Positions 36,262 through 49,220 of a DNA stretch of 64,000 bases are shown piece after piece. The translations under genes were made by a program, and so were the position numbers. Position 1 is the stretch's first letter. Each line of letters opens with the position of its first letter. The stretch lies in the NCBI GenBank assembly GCA_039621445.1, contig CP154954.1, positions 15,890,140 to 15,954,139 of the forward strand, read 5' to 3'. Source of the stretch: Euglena gracilis. Taxonomy: Eukaryota; Euglenida; Euglenophyceae; Euglenales. The notes beneath the pieces were generated by a model. That model saw nothing but the letters and a program-made list of their open reading frames with translations. It was not told where the DNA came from and ran no database searches.

Positions 36262-36394
36262 GCCAGCATCGCCCAGCATCGCCCTGCATCGCCCAGCATC
36301 GCCCAGCATCAGAACCCCAACTCTGGTCTCCAAAAATCCAGCATCGCCCAGCATCGCCCAGCATCGCCCTGCATCGCCCAGCATCGCCCAGCAT
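36262..36394. repeat. 10-bp CCAGCATCGC minisatellite, two arrays
   Basis: Five units, about 28 bases of other sequence, then about six more units. Same unit as 34,991-35,050, 1.2 kb upstream. Confidence 0.95.
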
Positions 36395-36642
36395 CATCAG
36401 AGGTGCTTGGTCCCGGCCGAAGGCCAGGCCAGTATTATTTTAAAGACTTCCCGCCGATGTTGTGCGGGTGTGTTGGTGGGAGGGTGGACCCCCTCCCCGA
36501 CTGCCAGGGTGGGTGAGCAAATTTTTTGTGGAACCGCCCTCCCTTCTGGGGGTTAGGGTTAGGGTTAGTGTAGCCATCGTGGGGTGAACGTTAATACCCC
36601 CCCCCGGAGGTGGTACTAAAGTTCTCACCTGCCACATGTATG
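36395..36642. other. No gene; short TTAGGG run
   Basis: Includes GGGTTAGGGTTAGGGTTAG at about 36,549-36,567. This is too short to call telomeric. Confidence 0.4.
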
Positions 36643-36879
<237 letters not shown>

Positions 36880-37869
36880 GGCAGCAAGCCACTACTTGGC
36901 CCGCGGGTCAAGTAGTAGCTCCATAGGGGGGGGGGGTTGCTCCTGCGTCCGCCGGTCCCCTCAGTTCGGCCGCGGGGCCGGAACAGCGCCGGATCCGGGC
37001 AAAAAACGGTCAGACCGCGGAGATTTCCCACTTAATTGAAGGAATAGGATTAGGGTTGGGATCGGCCCACCGAAGATGGGCACCTTTCGGGGACCAAGTT
37101 CGGTTGGAAGTCGGGTCCCAGTTTGGGAAGATTTTGGAATCGCCCGTTTTCCACCAAAAGGCCCGAATTCGACCGAAATTCCCCCCCGAATTTGTCCGCC
37201 GTGGTGGCACCACCAGTGGCACCGCGGGCCGTTCAACCACTTTTCTTTTTTTCCTTTTTAACTTGGCCTTGTTACAGTTGGCCTGCGGCCACAACTTGCA
37301 ACCTTGGCCCCAAAATTTTAATATTCTCGCCAATTTGTGCACAGCTTACCGAAATTCTTACGGCCATCCATTGTGGCCCCAGCAAGCGTTGCCACCCAGG
37401 GGGGGAGGGCGACGCTTTGGTCTGAGGGGATAGCTGCCTCCACTACCTTGTTGGGCCAGTGCTGCTGGTTCCCTCTTCAAGACGTTGACACAAAATTTGC
37501 CAAGATACTGCCGACATTTCTTTTCCCGAAAAACTCTCTGTTGACCATTGCAAAGCTGTACACCAGTCCCTGTGTCAACAGAAAGACAGCCTGAATGGTT
37601 CGTCCCCATATGCGCGTAACGATTCGTCCAACGATCCATAAACCTCAAATCGAAATCAAATCAAAAAGACCTCAAATGGCCAAAAAAAAGTTCAGAAATG
37701 ATCAAAAGCGGCCAAAGCAGCTAAAAACAGTGTGGCCGAATGTGGCCAAAATGGCTGAAAACGTCAAACAATAGCAAAAAATGCCGACATCGCTTTGCAT
37801 TGCCCTGCATCCCAAATTCAAGAACCTCACCTTAGACTCCACAATTACTGCATCGCCCTGCACCATCCC
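36880..37869. other. No gene seen
   Basis: GC-rich then mixed sequence. No RNA or protein domain recognised. The stretch 37,775-37,865 has weak CATCGC-like repeats. Confidence 0.4.
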
Positions 37870-38055
37870 AGCGCCCTGGACTCGATTGAACGTTAGGCCA
37901 GGGTACCAACCATGCGTAAAATAAGCCAAAACGCCCGAAAATTGGGCGCAAAGTTGCAAATTAAGGCTGAAGTTTAGGGAGGTCAAGTTTGCATGTAAGG
38001 AGGAGGGGGGGGCAAGCGCCCGGGGGGGGGGGGGGCAAGCGCCTGGGGGGGGGGG
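37870..38055. mobile_element. GGGCGCTTGGCC-family element
   Basis: GATTGAACGTTAGGCCAGGG, GTTGCAAATTAAGGCTGAAG, CAAGTTTGCATGTAAGGAGG and two GCAAGCGCC-G-run blocks match the family. The left end is missing. Confidence 0.65.
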
Positions 38056-39089
38056 GACCAACCCCCAAGGATTTCCAGCCAAGCCATGCAAGGAACCTGT
38101 GGGGCGGGCGATCGAGTCTGGGCCCGCAGACGCGAGAGCCAAAGCTATTACACAACTATTACGCAACGCAGAGGACAAGCGACACGCGACTCGCAAAGCT
38201 TGCAGAGCTTCCGAGCTATGGAGCTTGGAATCGTTATAGCTTCCAAGGAGCTCTAAAAACAAGAGCGCAAAGAATTGGGGCTGTTGATTCATCAGATGGG
38301 AACGCCACCAGAATGGTCCCGGGGCTTGGCCCACGCCTGCAGGACACACGCCGCAACTGTGTCACCGTGGCCGAAGGGCAGGGTAAAAAATGAGCGGGGA
38401 CAGGGGGGGTAGGACCCCCTGGAGGGCGTGTGGGTCGGACCCCCCCTCCCCCTGTGCAAAAAATCTTTACAGCTCTTTGCACCGGAAAAAAAATGGGCCT
38501 TGAAAAAGGCCAAAAAAAAAATGCATTTTTGAAAAATTGGTCAAAACATACGGCGAAAATTTCATTTTCCCGGCGAGAAGCGCTGGAAAATTGTTCTTGG
38601 TTCCTGGGGAGGGATTTTAGCATGATCCACTTGTGCAGGATCACTGGAGATTTTGAACAAAATAATACTTCTTGCCTGTCCCACTAGTTCCTGTAGGACG
38701 TCCCACTACTTATACCCCCACTTAAGGAAGCACATTTCACAGTGATTCTGAAAATGCACCCGAAATTTCTGGGTTTATCCCAACCCCCCAACCCACACAG
38801 TCCCCCCACTAAGGCCAGTGGGGGTGCCAATTCTTCCAGTATATGACATTTGTGGTTCAAGATTGGGGGTGTTTGTTGGGAAACAGTTTTGTTGGGCAAA
38901 CGGTGCCACTATCGGTCATCTGGCCTCCCCCTGGGGGGTGTAGAGCCCAAAAAACCGATCAGTTAATATGTAATCACCCCTGGTGGCGGGGGGTAATGGG
39001 GAAAACAGTGAGGAATGGTATGGCTTTGTTGGCATCAAGGTTGACATCAGGATCAAGCAGTTTCCGTGACATGGTTTTTAAACCATCCA
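38056..39089. other. No gene seen
   Basis: Mixed sequence. Nothing recognisable on either strand. Confidence 0.4.
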
Positions 39090-39890
39090 CGACTTCTTCT
39101 TCGCAGCCACCGTGAAAGCCCTGAGACCTGCAAGGAAAATTGAGCCTGGGGATGGCGTTGCTTGCAGGATGTTGTCCTTTTAAAACCACCGTTGGATTGC
39201 TTCGGCACTGGATTTCTGCTAGTTGAGACACCCACCCAATATCTTTGAAGAAAATGTGCCGAATGCACAGTACACCCCCCCCGGGCGTTTGGCCAATCTC
39301 CTCCTTACATGCAAACTTCGCCCCTGTAGAGATGGCCTTTGGACTTTTGCACATGGCCGCCAAAATTCTTCAGATGCAAACTTAGCCCCCTTAAGGTTGG
39401 CCCCCTGGCCTTACCTTCATGGCCTGGGCCAAGCACCCGGGGGGGGGGGACAGCAAGAAGCAAAATTTGGCTAGACTGACCGATGGTCCTGTCAGCCATT
39501 TCATGCAAAGTTTGCGTTGATGTGGTCTCGATGCTGCCAAAGCCGCAAAACCATCAAGTGTGTACGCGCGCGCGCGTGTGTGTTTGTGTGTCATGAATTT
39601 CACCGTTTTTGAATTTTTGATAAACAGGAACCTTTGAAGTCTTGAAGTCGTTAAAACATTGAACTTGTGTTCGGCTCCTGTGGATCTGGAAAAAAAACAG
39701 CCTTTTTGCAAGTCGCTGTAAAAATATGTGTGGTGTCGTTGCCAGGGAAACGGTGCCCCAGATCAGCCAGAGGGCAGCTGGCGGCAAACGTGCATACCAA
39801 ACAGGCGAGGGCAAGGCTCCCCGTTCAACCGGTGCGACATGCGCAATGTGAAAAGGTCTTTCGCTGGTGCAACCAGGGGCTCAGTTGAGG
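39090..39890. repeat. Diverged duplication, copy 2 (partner 2,535-3,690)
   Basis: Matches the partner from TTCTTCGCAGCC (about 39,098) and from ACCTTTGAAGTCTTGAAG (about 39,630) to about 39,890. The minus strand near 39,780-39,880 encodes LNGEPCPRLFGMHVCRQLPS, conserved with the partner. The middle is occupied by an inverted-repeat element. Confidence 0.75.
39273..39450 (-). mobile_element. GGGCGCTTGGCC-family element, reverse orientation
   Basis: Left CCCCCGGGCGTTTGGCC and right GGGCCAAGCACCCGGGGG are inverted repeats. Interior landmarks (CTCCTTACATGCAAACTT, GGCCGCCAAAATTCTTCAG, GGCCTTACCTTCATGG) are the reverse complements of those in the 51,195 copy. The outermost ends are degraded. Confidence 0.8.
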
Positions 39891-39910
39891 CTGAGTTGGT
39901 ACAAATGATC

Positions 39911-40072
<162 letters not shown>

Positions 40073-41350
40073 ATATCAGCCATAAATCACCCTGGTAGCT
40101 ACCTTCAAGGTAAGGGAATGGTGGCGGGGAGGGGGCAAAATCTACAACAAGGTCTTCACGGTTTCTACCATTTTTGGAACTTTGGAACTTGTATTTTTTC
40201 AAAAAAATGCCAAAATAAGGGGAAATGCAAGCTTTGGGGGTGAAGAGAAAATGCAAACTGCATAATTTACATCATTGACAGAATCCAGGTAGTGGCAACT
40301 AGGCATCTTTTCAGAAAGCTTCACCCCGGAGTGCTTTCCCATTAGCATTACCCAAATACTCGCACGGGGGGCACGGGGGGTCGAAAATGAACCCCCCTTG
40401 CCTGACCATGGCGTGCCCGATAATGGCCATTCACAAGGGAGCATTGACTGTAATGGCAATTTTCTCAAACCAAACCAAACCATTCTTTCCCAAACCAAAG
40501 CCCCCCAGGGGGGTTTCCTGTCATGGCACGCCATAGCCCAACGCACCCCCCTCCCCAAGGGTTGTAAAAAAACAAAAAAAAAACAAAAAAAAAATACAAT
40601 TTAAAGACAAAGGAAAAAGCAAACAAACACAAAAGCCACCCAAAGGGGGGCACATAACCAACGACAAAAAAAACCGAAGCACCCCTCACACAAATGTCAA
40701 CACACCCACCCAACACCACATTTAAAGCCCCCCCACAAACACACAAGAACCCACCCGACCACAACGGGAAAGGGAAAGGAAAGAAGAAGGAGGAGGGCAC
40801 CCCCGTAAACCTGCGCAGTCCCTCATCCCTCCTTTCCGGCAAACCCCCCCGACGACAAAAGCCAAAAATAGCCAAAATTGTTACAAAACGCCAAAGTGGC
40901 GAAATGGCTTAAAATAATCGAACGTTGACAGAAGAAAAAATTCCGCTCAGCGCCCTGCCGCCTGCAACAGACCCACCCAAGCTTTGGCCCAACTTGGGGA
41001 GCTGCTCACACACTCGCACTAGAACGCGCACTGACGAGCTGCAGAGGTGTCCGCTGCCCCAATCCTGCGCATTATCCATCATTTCTCAAATTATGGGCTA
41101 TTTATACACGGATTTGCTTATTTGAAATTTACTGGTATTTTTTATTCAGCTTGAGTTCTCTGATGTGAAAAAAAGAGCAGATATGGAAGCATAAACGCCT
41201 GAATGGCCATGCCTTCACTTAAGGGTCCCCCAGAGGGTGTGTCGAACTGAATTGACACTAGCTGGAAAACCTCGCTGGAAACAAAAATACTTCAGAGTCG
41301 CAGCTGGCTGCAAAAAAAATTGTTCCCCATGGTCGCAATAAAAAAAAAAC
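40073..41350. other. No gene seen
   Basis: Mixed to A-rich sequence with C runs. Open frames on both strands lack recognisable domains. Confidence 0.4.
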
Positions 41351-41785
<435 letters not shown>

Positions 41786-41952
41786 AAATGTATGGTGTTG
41801 CATAATGAATCATGTTATGTGTACGATTTATGCCAGAATATTACAAGTTGTGCAACCTCTGTTTGTAATAAAGCTGGTTTGAAAACGTGCCTAAAAATGC
41901 GGGACTGCAAATTCTTTTAGAACCTGGGGGGGTCAGCACTTGGGGTGGGCCA

Positions 41953-42358
41953 CAATTGCAGGGAGGGGAAAAACACAACATGGACCCTCAAAAAACGCGA
42001 TGCAAACAAATGAAAAATAAACGTAAAAAAATGCAAAAAAAAACGGTAATTGCATGTAAAATCCTTTGCAGAGCTGCGGAGCCACGGAGCTCCACCCCGA
42101 AATGCAATTTCAGCCTGAGGGGCTTAAATTTCAGCTCCATCAGGGCAGATTTTTCAGTTCGCATAAAGATATGCAATTTGTTGGCAAAAATTGCAAAATT
42201 GGGGACATTGGGGGCAAAATGAGGAATTTTTCATTCTCCAAAAAATTCCAGCAAAATCGAAAAATCGCTGCAAAAAAAGCAAAAAAAAACAAAATTTTTG
42301 CCAAAATCAAAAAAAACACAAAATAAAAATGCAAAAAAAACGCGTTCCCCCCCCTGCA
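41953..42358. mobile_element. Possible MITE-like element, TGCAAAA-rich
   Basis: Left TGCAGGGAGGGGAAAAACA and right GCGTTCCCCCCCCTGC are roughly complementary. The interior is full of ATGCAAAA and TTGCAAAATT motifs, as in the 24,145 and 26,639 elements. The ends are imperfect and no target duplication was identified. Confidence 0.5.
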
Positions 42359-42369
42359 CATTTGAAAAC

Positions 42370-42525
42370 GAGGATTGGGTGGCCAACGTTGGGGTGCCTA
42401 ACTTATATTCACTATTCTCGGCGGGTCATATCCAAAAATAGGGTCAAATTCAAATGGCCCTGGGCAAGGTTGCACTTTGAGGTCAGAGACGTATGGGGAC
42501 GTCAAGTTTGCAAATGCAAATAACC
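42370..42525. mobile_element. Weak GGGCGCTTGGCC-family fragment
   Basis: GGTGGCCAACGTTGGGGTGC, TGGCCCTGGGCAAGGTTGCA and GTCAAGTTTGCAAATGCA resemble the family interior, without clear ends. Confidence 0.35.
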
Positions 42526-43724
42526 ACTTGACAATTCTCCGGACAACCCTGTTTTTTTTTACGACAACCTTAGATGCAGAAAATGAAGACCTTTTCTGTA
42601 TTTAAATCCCAGCCCCAAATGCTTTCAACCGAATTCTTATTCACGATTAAAACGTGAACGTCTCATAACTGGTTGTGCATGCCAAAATTTGGCAAAATCG
42701 ACAGAAAAACTTCTGGAAATTTGTGAGATACACCAAAATATTTGGAACGTGAGTACGGGTGAGGAAATCATGTCGCGCGTTCTTTAAAAGCTGGAGAGGG
42801 GAGTCCCCTGAAGCATCCACTCTCCCCCCTGGGGTTCAACATTCGAAAAATACCTGGATTCCACCCAAATAAAATCAAGGGTGGACATTGGGGGGGGACA
42901 ACCCAAACCCGAACCAACACCCAAACATTAATACCTATCTCCAACAACAAACCATCATAAGCAATAATGTGAAAATTGTGAATGTTTCAATCAGTTTTTT
43001 TTTTGGAGGCAATCCGCCTGGAGCTGTAGCTGGTCTTACCACATTCCGCACAAAGGGCCACTCAATAAGCCTGCCTCACCACACTATCTGCCCAACGTCG
43101 AAGACGCCTGGCCAATGCCGTGCTGTCTTCATCGGTCAAACAGGAAGGCAGCACCTTGCAGGCCACAGGCAGCTGTAGCGGACACCAGGAGGGGGGTGGG
43201 AGAGGTTTGGTTTTGGGGTGCCGTCGAGGGGAAGGCAATGTGGGGCCAGCCATGCCAACAAACCGGCGTCCCAGTCGCCCAGGCCAGGTGACTGGCATGG
43301 ATTAGCCACCTACCCCTTGGGAGGATGGGGTTTGGACTGACCCCCTGTAAAATTTCTGGACCAATCTCTTCGGGCACCTTGTCAGTATCCAAAAAACATT
43401 CATGGACCTATTCATGAATGCGCTTTGGAAAAGCAATTTGGTGTCAAATGGCTTCAATTCAGAGGACAACAAAAAATTATAGCATTTCGGGTTATTGTTG
43501 TCCATCAGACTTTTTGGAGGAAACATTTTGTCAAAAAAAAACTAAAAAATTGCTGTGAAAAGCCAATAGGGAGAATCTGTCCAGTTTGGTGGGATCTCTG
43601 GGTATCCTGTGGGGTTTGATGCAGGTGATGGTGTCTGAGAAAGAATCCTGTTTGGGTCACTGGAACCCCCCCCCAAGACTGAGGTGCACTCAGGGTCAAT
43701 ACAGTCGGGCCGGAAAGAGATTTC
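42526..43724. other. No gene seen
   Basis: Mixed sequence without supported features. Confidence 0.4.
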
Positions 43725-43848
43725 AGAATTCATTTGGGGGGGGGCGTCGATGTCCCCAAGGAGTTGCAGAGGTCCCCAGAAACAACCTCACGTTGATTTT
43801 TCCACGGACACTATCTGCATCTGCCTGGTGGCATGGACGACCGACCTA

Positions 43849-44018
43849 CCTCCCCCCCCCCTTGTCGTTGACATGCCAATGTTCCAGGAGAGTGCCGTTT
43901 ACACGGGGGGGGGGGGGTGTCAACGACACGCCATGTCAATGTCACTGTGATTCAATAGGTAGTGTTCCAGAAAAGTGTCGTTGACACGGGGTGTGTGTCA
44001 ACGACAAGGGGGGGGAGG
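43849..44018. mobile_element. MITE with CCTCCCC ends and TA target duplication
   Basis: Left CCTC, a C run and TTGTCGTTGACA pair with right TGTCAACGACAA, a G run and AGG. TA flanks both ends (43,847 and 44,019). Copy B lacks the element: its sequence runs straight through as GACCGATCCACCTTCTCC at about 59,611-59,628. The interior repeats the TGTCGTTGACA core in both orientations around a long G run. At 170 bases it cannot encode a transposase. Confidence 0.9.
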
Positions 44019-44584
44019 TACCTTCTCCTTTCCTCCAAAAAACTGACCTGCTGATTTTGCGCAATTCTGATGAGAGGCTTTTGATACCCCCCCCCCCCGT
44101 CAACTTTGCGACGAACACAAACCCAAGGTATCGCAAGGCCCTACTACTACCCATACTAAATGCCTGACCTTGCCTGCGGTGGCCTGACTACCGTGTCGAC
44201 ACAATGGTGCCCTGATTTACATTGGTGTGAAATAACAAGTGTGGCCCACACTGTCCATCGGCTGGGGAGGGGCCAAAAGCAAGTAATCGCAGAAGGGAAC
44301 CAACGTTGCTGCCCAGAATCCTCGGAAAGGGAATTTCCCCTGCGTATCAAGGAGTGGCTGGGGTTGTCAGCAACCCCGGCTGTCCTGGCACGGTGCACAG
44401 GCCACGCGTGGCACAGGGCGGGGCGCGGGCGCAAACGGGTCAAAAAAAAGCCAATGGCGGGCGGGGGGGGGGGGGCAAGAGAGACAGAACCACATGGGTT
44501 GCAGTGGCAGCACAGGGTTGGCTTGTCTCATACTCATGCAAAATGTGCAATTTGCCACCCCGGTGCCTGTGCATTGCCTTTCAG

Positions 44585-44887
44585 GGTTCCTCCCATTTCC
44601 GTGCTGGCCGAGGCCAAAATGTACCCGTAATTTTCCGTGATTTTCAGTGAATTTCCTTTTTCATTTTTTTTAAAAAAAGTCGAAATCATTTTCCATATCT
44701 AATCATATCCCTCTGCCTCATCCGTGAATATCCGTGAATTTTCGCAATTTCTGTGAAAATGGCCTCACGCCTTTTTCCGTGATCCTCCATGAATTTCAAT
44801 TAATTTCCTTTTCAGGAAATGGGAGGATCCCTGTGTTTTTACACTGTTGAGAAACGATTCTCTTCGTTTCACATCATCACCAAAAAG
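44585..44887 (+). CDS. Possible two-exon coding fragment, copy A
   Basis: Candidate exon 44,585-44,626 follows TTGCCTTTCAG and ends at CCC|GTAATT. Candidate exon 44,816-44,887 follows TTTCCTTTTCAG and ends at AAG|GTAAAA. Both are in phase and would encode VPPISVLAEAKMYP joined to a 24-residue EMGG...HIITKK. In copy B the same frame is kept with conservative changes, but the second donor is lost. The 189-base intron is made of TCCGTGAATTT-like repeats. No family recognised, and chance is possible. Confidence 0.25.
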
Positions 44888-45550
44888 GTAAAAATTACTT
44901 TTCCTATTACAAATAAATCACATCAGTGAAAACTTAAAAAAGCATGGGGGTGGGCGAAAAAGAATTTGCCTCCTCCAAAAAAAACTGGTGACTTAATTCT
45001 GAGGACATTCGGAGGAATCCTTTCTGATTGAAGCGAGCAATGCTTCCGCTTGTGGTGGTCCTGCCCATCCCGGCATGCCAACTGTAGGTTGCGTGCTGGT
45101 CCGCCTGCATGGAGGCAAAAAAAACAGCGCACGAACGTAGAAATTGAACATCACAAGTATTAGCAAAACCTTTTCGTAACTGCTGATGAGTTGGGGAAAG
45201 ACTTCAGATCGGGTGGCTGATGTTTCTTTGGGTGAACATATGGAAAAGAACTTTGATTTTCGCCGAAATTCTGGTGGCACCACTTTTCAGAAAATACACT
45301 GCCATCGTCCAGAATCAAATATGTCATATCCGAAGAACTAAAGCAGACAACAAAACGCCATTCCTTTCCCCGTCCAGCCTCACCCCTGTGAATGGAACCC
45401 GAAAGAGCAAATCCAGGAAAACCAAGCACTGTCAACAGTCCAGACAAGGGGACAGTTGGTGCAGCAAAAGTATTGAAACCACCGCGGGCAAGGGGGGGAG
45501 TTTCGGGCCAGGAAACAGCATTTTGCAATCTGGGGAAGCAACCCTGCCAT

Positions 45551-45573
45551 CCTCTCTCTCTCTCTCTCTCTCT

Positions 45574-45643
<70 letters not shown>

Positions 45644-45656
45644 CTCTCTCCCTCTT

Positions 45657-45687
<31 letters not shown>

Positions 45688-46213
45688 CTCCAAAAACATT
45701 TGGACTCCCCCCCCACCCCCCACACCCGGTGTTGCGTCTGTCGGTCGGGGGGGGTTCCAGCATCTGGGGCAAAAACACCCCTCTTCTCTCGGGGGGTCGC
45801 AGGGGGGATCTCTCCTCACCCTCCAACCCGGGGGTGGGTCGGGCTGGGGGGTGGAACCTCCCCAAAGGGGAAAAATCGTCTCACTGCATCGAGGGCTCCC
45901 TCCGGGACAGCCTGGCACAAGGGGGGGACGCTGGCTGACAGGCCCCAGGGGAAGGCCTCACTGCGGGACCGCCAGAATTCGTGCGCGGGTATGGAGCGCT
46001 CCCACCTTGCCTGGGGAGGGTGGCCTGAGCCGCAGCCTTTTGCGAGTCATCCTCGTTTCTGCATGGGGGCATTTTTGGTGCGAAACAACCCTGCGCCCTG
46101 ACCATGGAAACTCTCTCTCTCCTCCTCTCACTCTCGCATCTCTCTCTCTTCTCTCTTCTCCTTGCTCATTGTCCTCTTCTCATGTCTGTCTGTGTGTGTG
46201 TGTGTGTGTGTGT
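45551..46213. repeat. CT and GT microsatellites with an insertion absent from copy B
   Basis: CT units at 45,551-45,690 and about 46,107-46,165 flank about 400 bases of C/G-run-rich sequence. GT runs follow at 46,188-46,213 and 46,270-46,298. Copy B has only CTTCTCTCTCTGCCTGTGG here, so the block was gained in A or lost in B between CT repeats. Confidence 0.9.
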
Positions 46214-48173
46214 CTCTGCCTGTGGTGTGAGTTGACCGAGTCAAAATTGGCCAAGGGGCCAAACTGTGTGACTGTGTGTGTGTGTGTGTGTGTGTGTGGT
46301 GACTGCAGGCGAGGGCTGCGAAGTGCCCGCTAGGCAGGAACCCCACGCCGGTTAATCCAAACCAGGCCACCGAGGCCCGGGTTTGGCTGCGCAGGGCAGC
46401 CTCCAGACCGTTGGGCAGGGAGGTGCTTGACCTGGGTTTGGGGGGCAGGGGGTGGTGTTGGGTGCTGGGCAATCCGGACTGGGCCAACCCGGAACCCGGA
46501 GGCAGTTGGAAATTCAGTGCCAAATACGTGCACATTTTCTGAAGCACAATGGTGCCTCACTGAGGGGTTGCACACTGAGGCACCCCCTCAGTGTGCCTCA
46601 GGTGGCGCCCAGGAGCCTGATTCTGACCAACCCAGGGGTGGGGAGCGGAGTTCCGGGTGCTTTCCAGGGAGGCACCCCCCCCCAGTTGCACCTTCTCCCC
46701 CTTGAAATTGACACGCCAAAATATGGGTGAAATGCAGCCAATAAGACGCCAGTATATGAAGGCTTGCGCCTTAATATCGAGCCTGATAATAAATTTGGCT
46801 GTGGCAACATCCAGTTGTCCAAATTTTCAGCAGTCATTTTTCTGGCCCACGTTAATGTCCTGACGTGTTTCAGTTCAAGCCAAAACAATCGATAAAAAAA
46901 TTCCCGCAGACAGAAGCCATCACTTCAGCATGGGGGAGGGTGACAAACGAGTCAGTCGCTCAGGGATTTTTTAAAAAAAAACTCGGTCAGCCACCTCCCT
47001 CACGTGGAAATACCCAGTTGAGAAAATACACCCCACGGTGAATGGGCTCGCAGAGAGCCTGAGGAAGCCTCAGCAAGCTGGAAAGCGTTGGGAGAGGATC
47101 TCACGCCATCCTTTCCTGCCCCTTGGTTCCACCTTCACCCAGTCTCCCCACCCCGGAAACTGTCCCCAGACAAATCAGCAAGCACCGATGTAGGAGGCAG
47201 GTCAGCAAATACGGAGAGGGGGGGTGGGGCTGGGTGAGAGGGGAAAAAGTCAAAAAGAATTCGACCGCCGGCAGACAGAAAATCCGACAACACAATTTTT
47301 CGCAAGTTTGGGATAAGCTTGAAAGCAACGTTCGGAGTTTTTTTCAACTCAGGAATCTGCTTCTTCAAGAAAAAAGTGAAAATTTTCAAACAATCGTTGG
47401 GAGACAAGGTGCGGGGAGAGAGGAGGACAGGTGCCCCCAATGAAGTCAGGTTGGTGAATATGGAGGGAAGAGGATAGGCTCCCTGGGGGGGATTCCAACC
47501 TCAGAGTTTTTCAAAAAGGAACTTCATTGAATTTTGACCTCGACACGTTGGCCAGTACCTGGGGACCTGGCAGTTTCGTTGGTGGGCTGCTGACAGGTTC
47601 TCGGTAATGACAACTTACTGAGAGGGGGGTGACGGCCAATTCTTCGACCCATTTCTGGAAACGTCTTTCTGCAACCAAGCTCCAAAACTTTGGAAATTCT
47701 GCATCATGCCCTTGCTCCAACTTGACGCTTTCCACCCAGAATGGGTTGGAAAAGAAACCTCACGGACATTTTTTTCCAGCCTCTGCAAACCGCCACTAAC
47801 CAGACCACCACCGCCACCCCCATTTCCAAGTCAGGTCTGGTTGCAAGGAACGAGAGCGCGCAAAAGGCATGCTGGGTTGCCCACCAACCGCTGGGAGAGA
47901 AAACATATAACAGGGCCATGACAGGCATGCATGTCAATGAGTCGCGCGTCGGAGAGGGGTTGGACATTGCACAGCAGCTCTCCACTGGACCAGGCGTAAG
48001 CTACATCCCCACAGGGAAAAATTAGGGGGAAAGATGGGAAATAATTCCAAGCTTCTTTTTACCAAACTCTGGGGGAGGGGATGTCTAGCAGGCTTCTGTT
48101 TACCAACTCTGGGGAGGGGGGGGTTCGTCCTGTAATAATAATAATAAAAAAGCGCTTACCTGTACCGGTGGGG

Positions 48174-48401
48174 GAGGTCAGGACCACCTAACCAATTTTA
48201 TTGCAGAACTACTTAACCCAGGCGCTGTCCGAGAAGCAGTGTAATATAGACACATCAAAATACCTGACCTTGCTTGAGTTGGGATGGCGTCAACTTCTGC
48301 CTCAACACTGGTGTGTCGGCGTCTATTTTCTGTTGTTGTGTTGTGTATTGCCTCTTCACTGACGAATGACCCTTCCAAGATTTTTGAAGGAAGCTTGCAC
48401 C
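48174..48401. other. Inverted block relative to copies B and C
   Basis: The 228 bases here are the reverse complement of 63,418-63,643 in copy B, while sequence on both sides stays collinear. Copy C has the B orientation, so A carries the inversion. Imperfect inverted repeats at the borders (GGGGGAGGT and ACCTTCCCCC) could have mediated it. Confidence 0.9.
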
Positions 48402-48404
48402 TTC
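48284..48404 (+). pseudogene. Flipped first exon of the locus gene, copy A
   Basis: The plus strand reads MASTSASTLVCRRLFSVVVL onward, nearly the same as the minus-strand exon in copy B. Because of the inversion it now faces away from its splice donor, which remains on the minus strand at 48,154-48,163 (ACAG|GTAAGC). It runs on into flanking sequence without a donor. Confidence 0.45.
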
Positions 48405-48615
48405 CCCCAGGGGGATGGGAGCCATGGCAGGGGGTGGGCGATTTTGACGGTGTCACGATTTGGTGCAGGAGGATCAAAAGAGCTCATGCATTGTGTGTGG
48501 ATGAAGAGCAAGAAAAAAAACAACTTTCTGTTTGATTGGCCTCACAATTACGGGATGCGATCAGAACAGCGACGGGTTTCTTCTTTCGCTAAAAGCCGGG
48601 TTGAACAGACTGACT

Positions 48616-48855
48616 AAACCCGACCCCCCACTTATAACCCCCCCAATCCTATAACCCCCCCCCTACTTATAACCCCCCCCCCTCGGGCCCAACCACTAAA
48701 CCGTGACTTATAACCCCCCCCCCCCTGGAAACCATGAGAAGGCAAAGAGAACGGCCAAGGCTGAAACCCCCCCCACTTATAACCCCCCCCCTCGGGGCCA
48801 ACCACTAAACAGGATCCTATAACCCCCGGGGGGGTTATAAATGAGGGGGGGGGGT
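48616..48855. mobile_element. MITE with AACCCC ends and TA target duplication
   Basis: Present in copy A only. Copy B reads GACTGACTATTCATTTGC across the site (63,872-63,889). Here TA is repeated on both sides (48,614 and 48,856). Ends are imperfect inverted repeats built from ACCC, a C run and ATTTATAACCCCCC. Two direct repeats of CACTTATAACCCCCC...GGGCC...CCACTAAAC lie inside. Similar sequence is at 30,483. Confidence 0.9.
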
Positions 48856-49220
48856 TATTCATTTGCAACTGAACCACTGCGGAAATGCTGCACGACTCAC
48901 CTGGTGCCACGTCCAATTTTGACAGCAAACCATCCAGCACCCTTTGAAACCTGGCACGTGTACTCCACCACTGTTCTGTCAACAGAAAATGCTCGAGCTT
49001 CTGTTGTTAAAATCATTTCTACGCATCCTGAGTAATTGTCCCGTTATGCAAATTAAGCTGAGATGGTGCCAAGTCGAACGCTCTTATTCTTTTGTGCCGG
49101 CAAAAGTTCTCTGATGCCATAAAATCCATGTTCCTTTGCGCGATTGCGCAAAAGAACATAGCACAAACATTCCAAGAAGAATGTACAATTGTTAAACTAA
49201 CACACTGAACTTTTTTCTGT

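Larger units (their letters stand above)
43725..48999. repeat. Triplicated locus, copy A
   Basis: Collinear with copy B (59,500-64,000) almost throughout, and in blocks with copy C. Differences that matter: two run-capped elements are present only here (43,849 and 48,616), a CT-rich insertion lies at about 45,551-46,213, 48,174-48,401 is inverted, 11 bases are missing near 47,893, and the CAG-ended element of copy B is absent (empty site 46,494-46,501). The match may continue past 48,999, but the partner is cut by the window end. Confidence 0.95.

Noticed and set aside
36549-36567. TTAGGG repeats as telomere or interstitial telomeric array
   Set aside because: Only about three units, with no extended or degenerate array on either side; a chance run in G-rich sequence is enough.
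45160-46333. Plus and minus frames of 250-313 codons with Ser-Leu or Arg-Glu repeats
   Set aside because: Driven by CT/GA microsatellites and C/G runs; the block is absent from copy B.
47741-48025. 94-codon plus-strand frame in copy A (ends STGPGVSYIPTGKN)
   Set aside because: It looks protein-like, but copy B has an in-frame TAG and an 11-base difference that breaks the frame, and copy C diverges.
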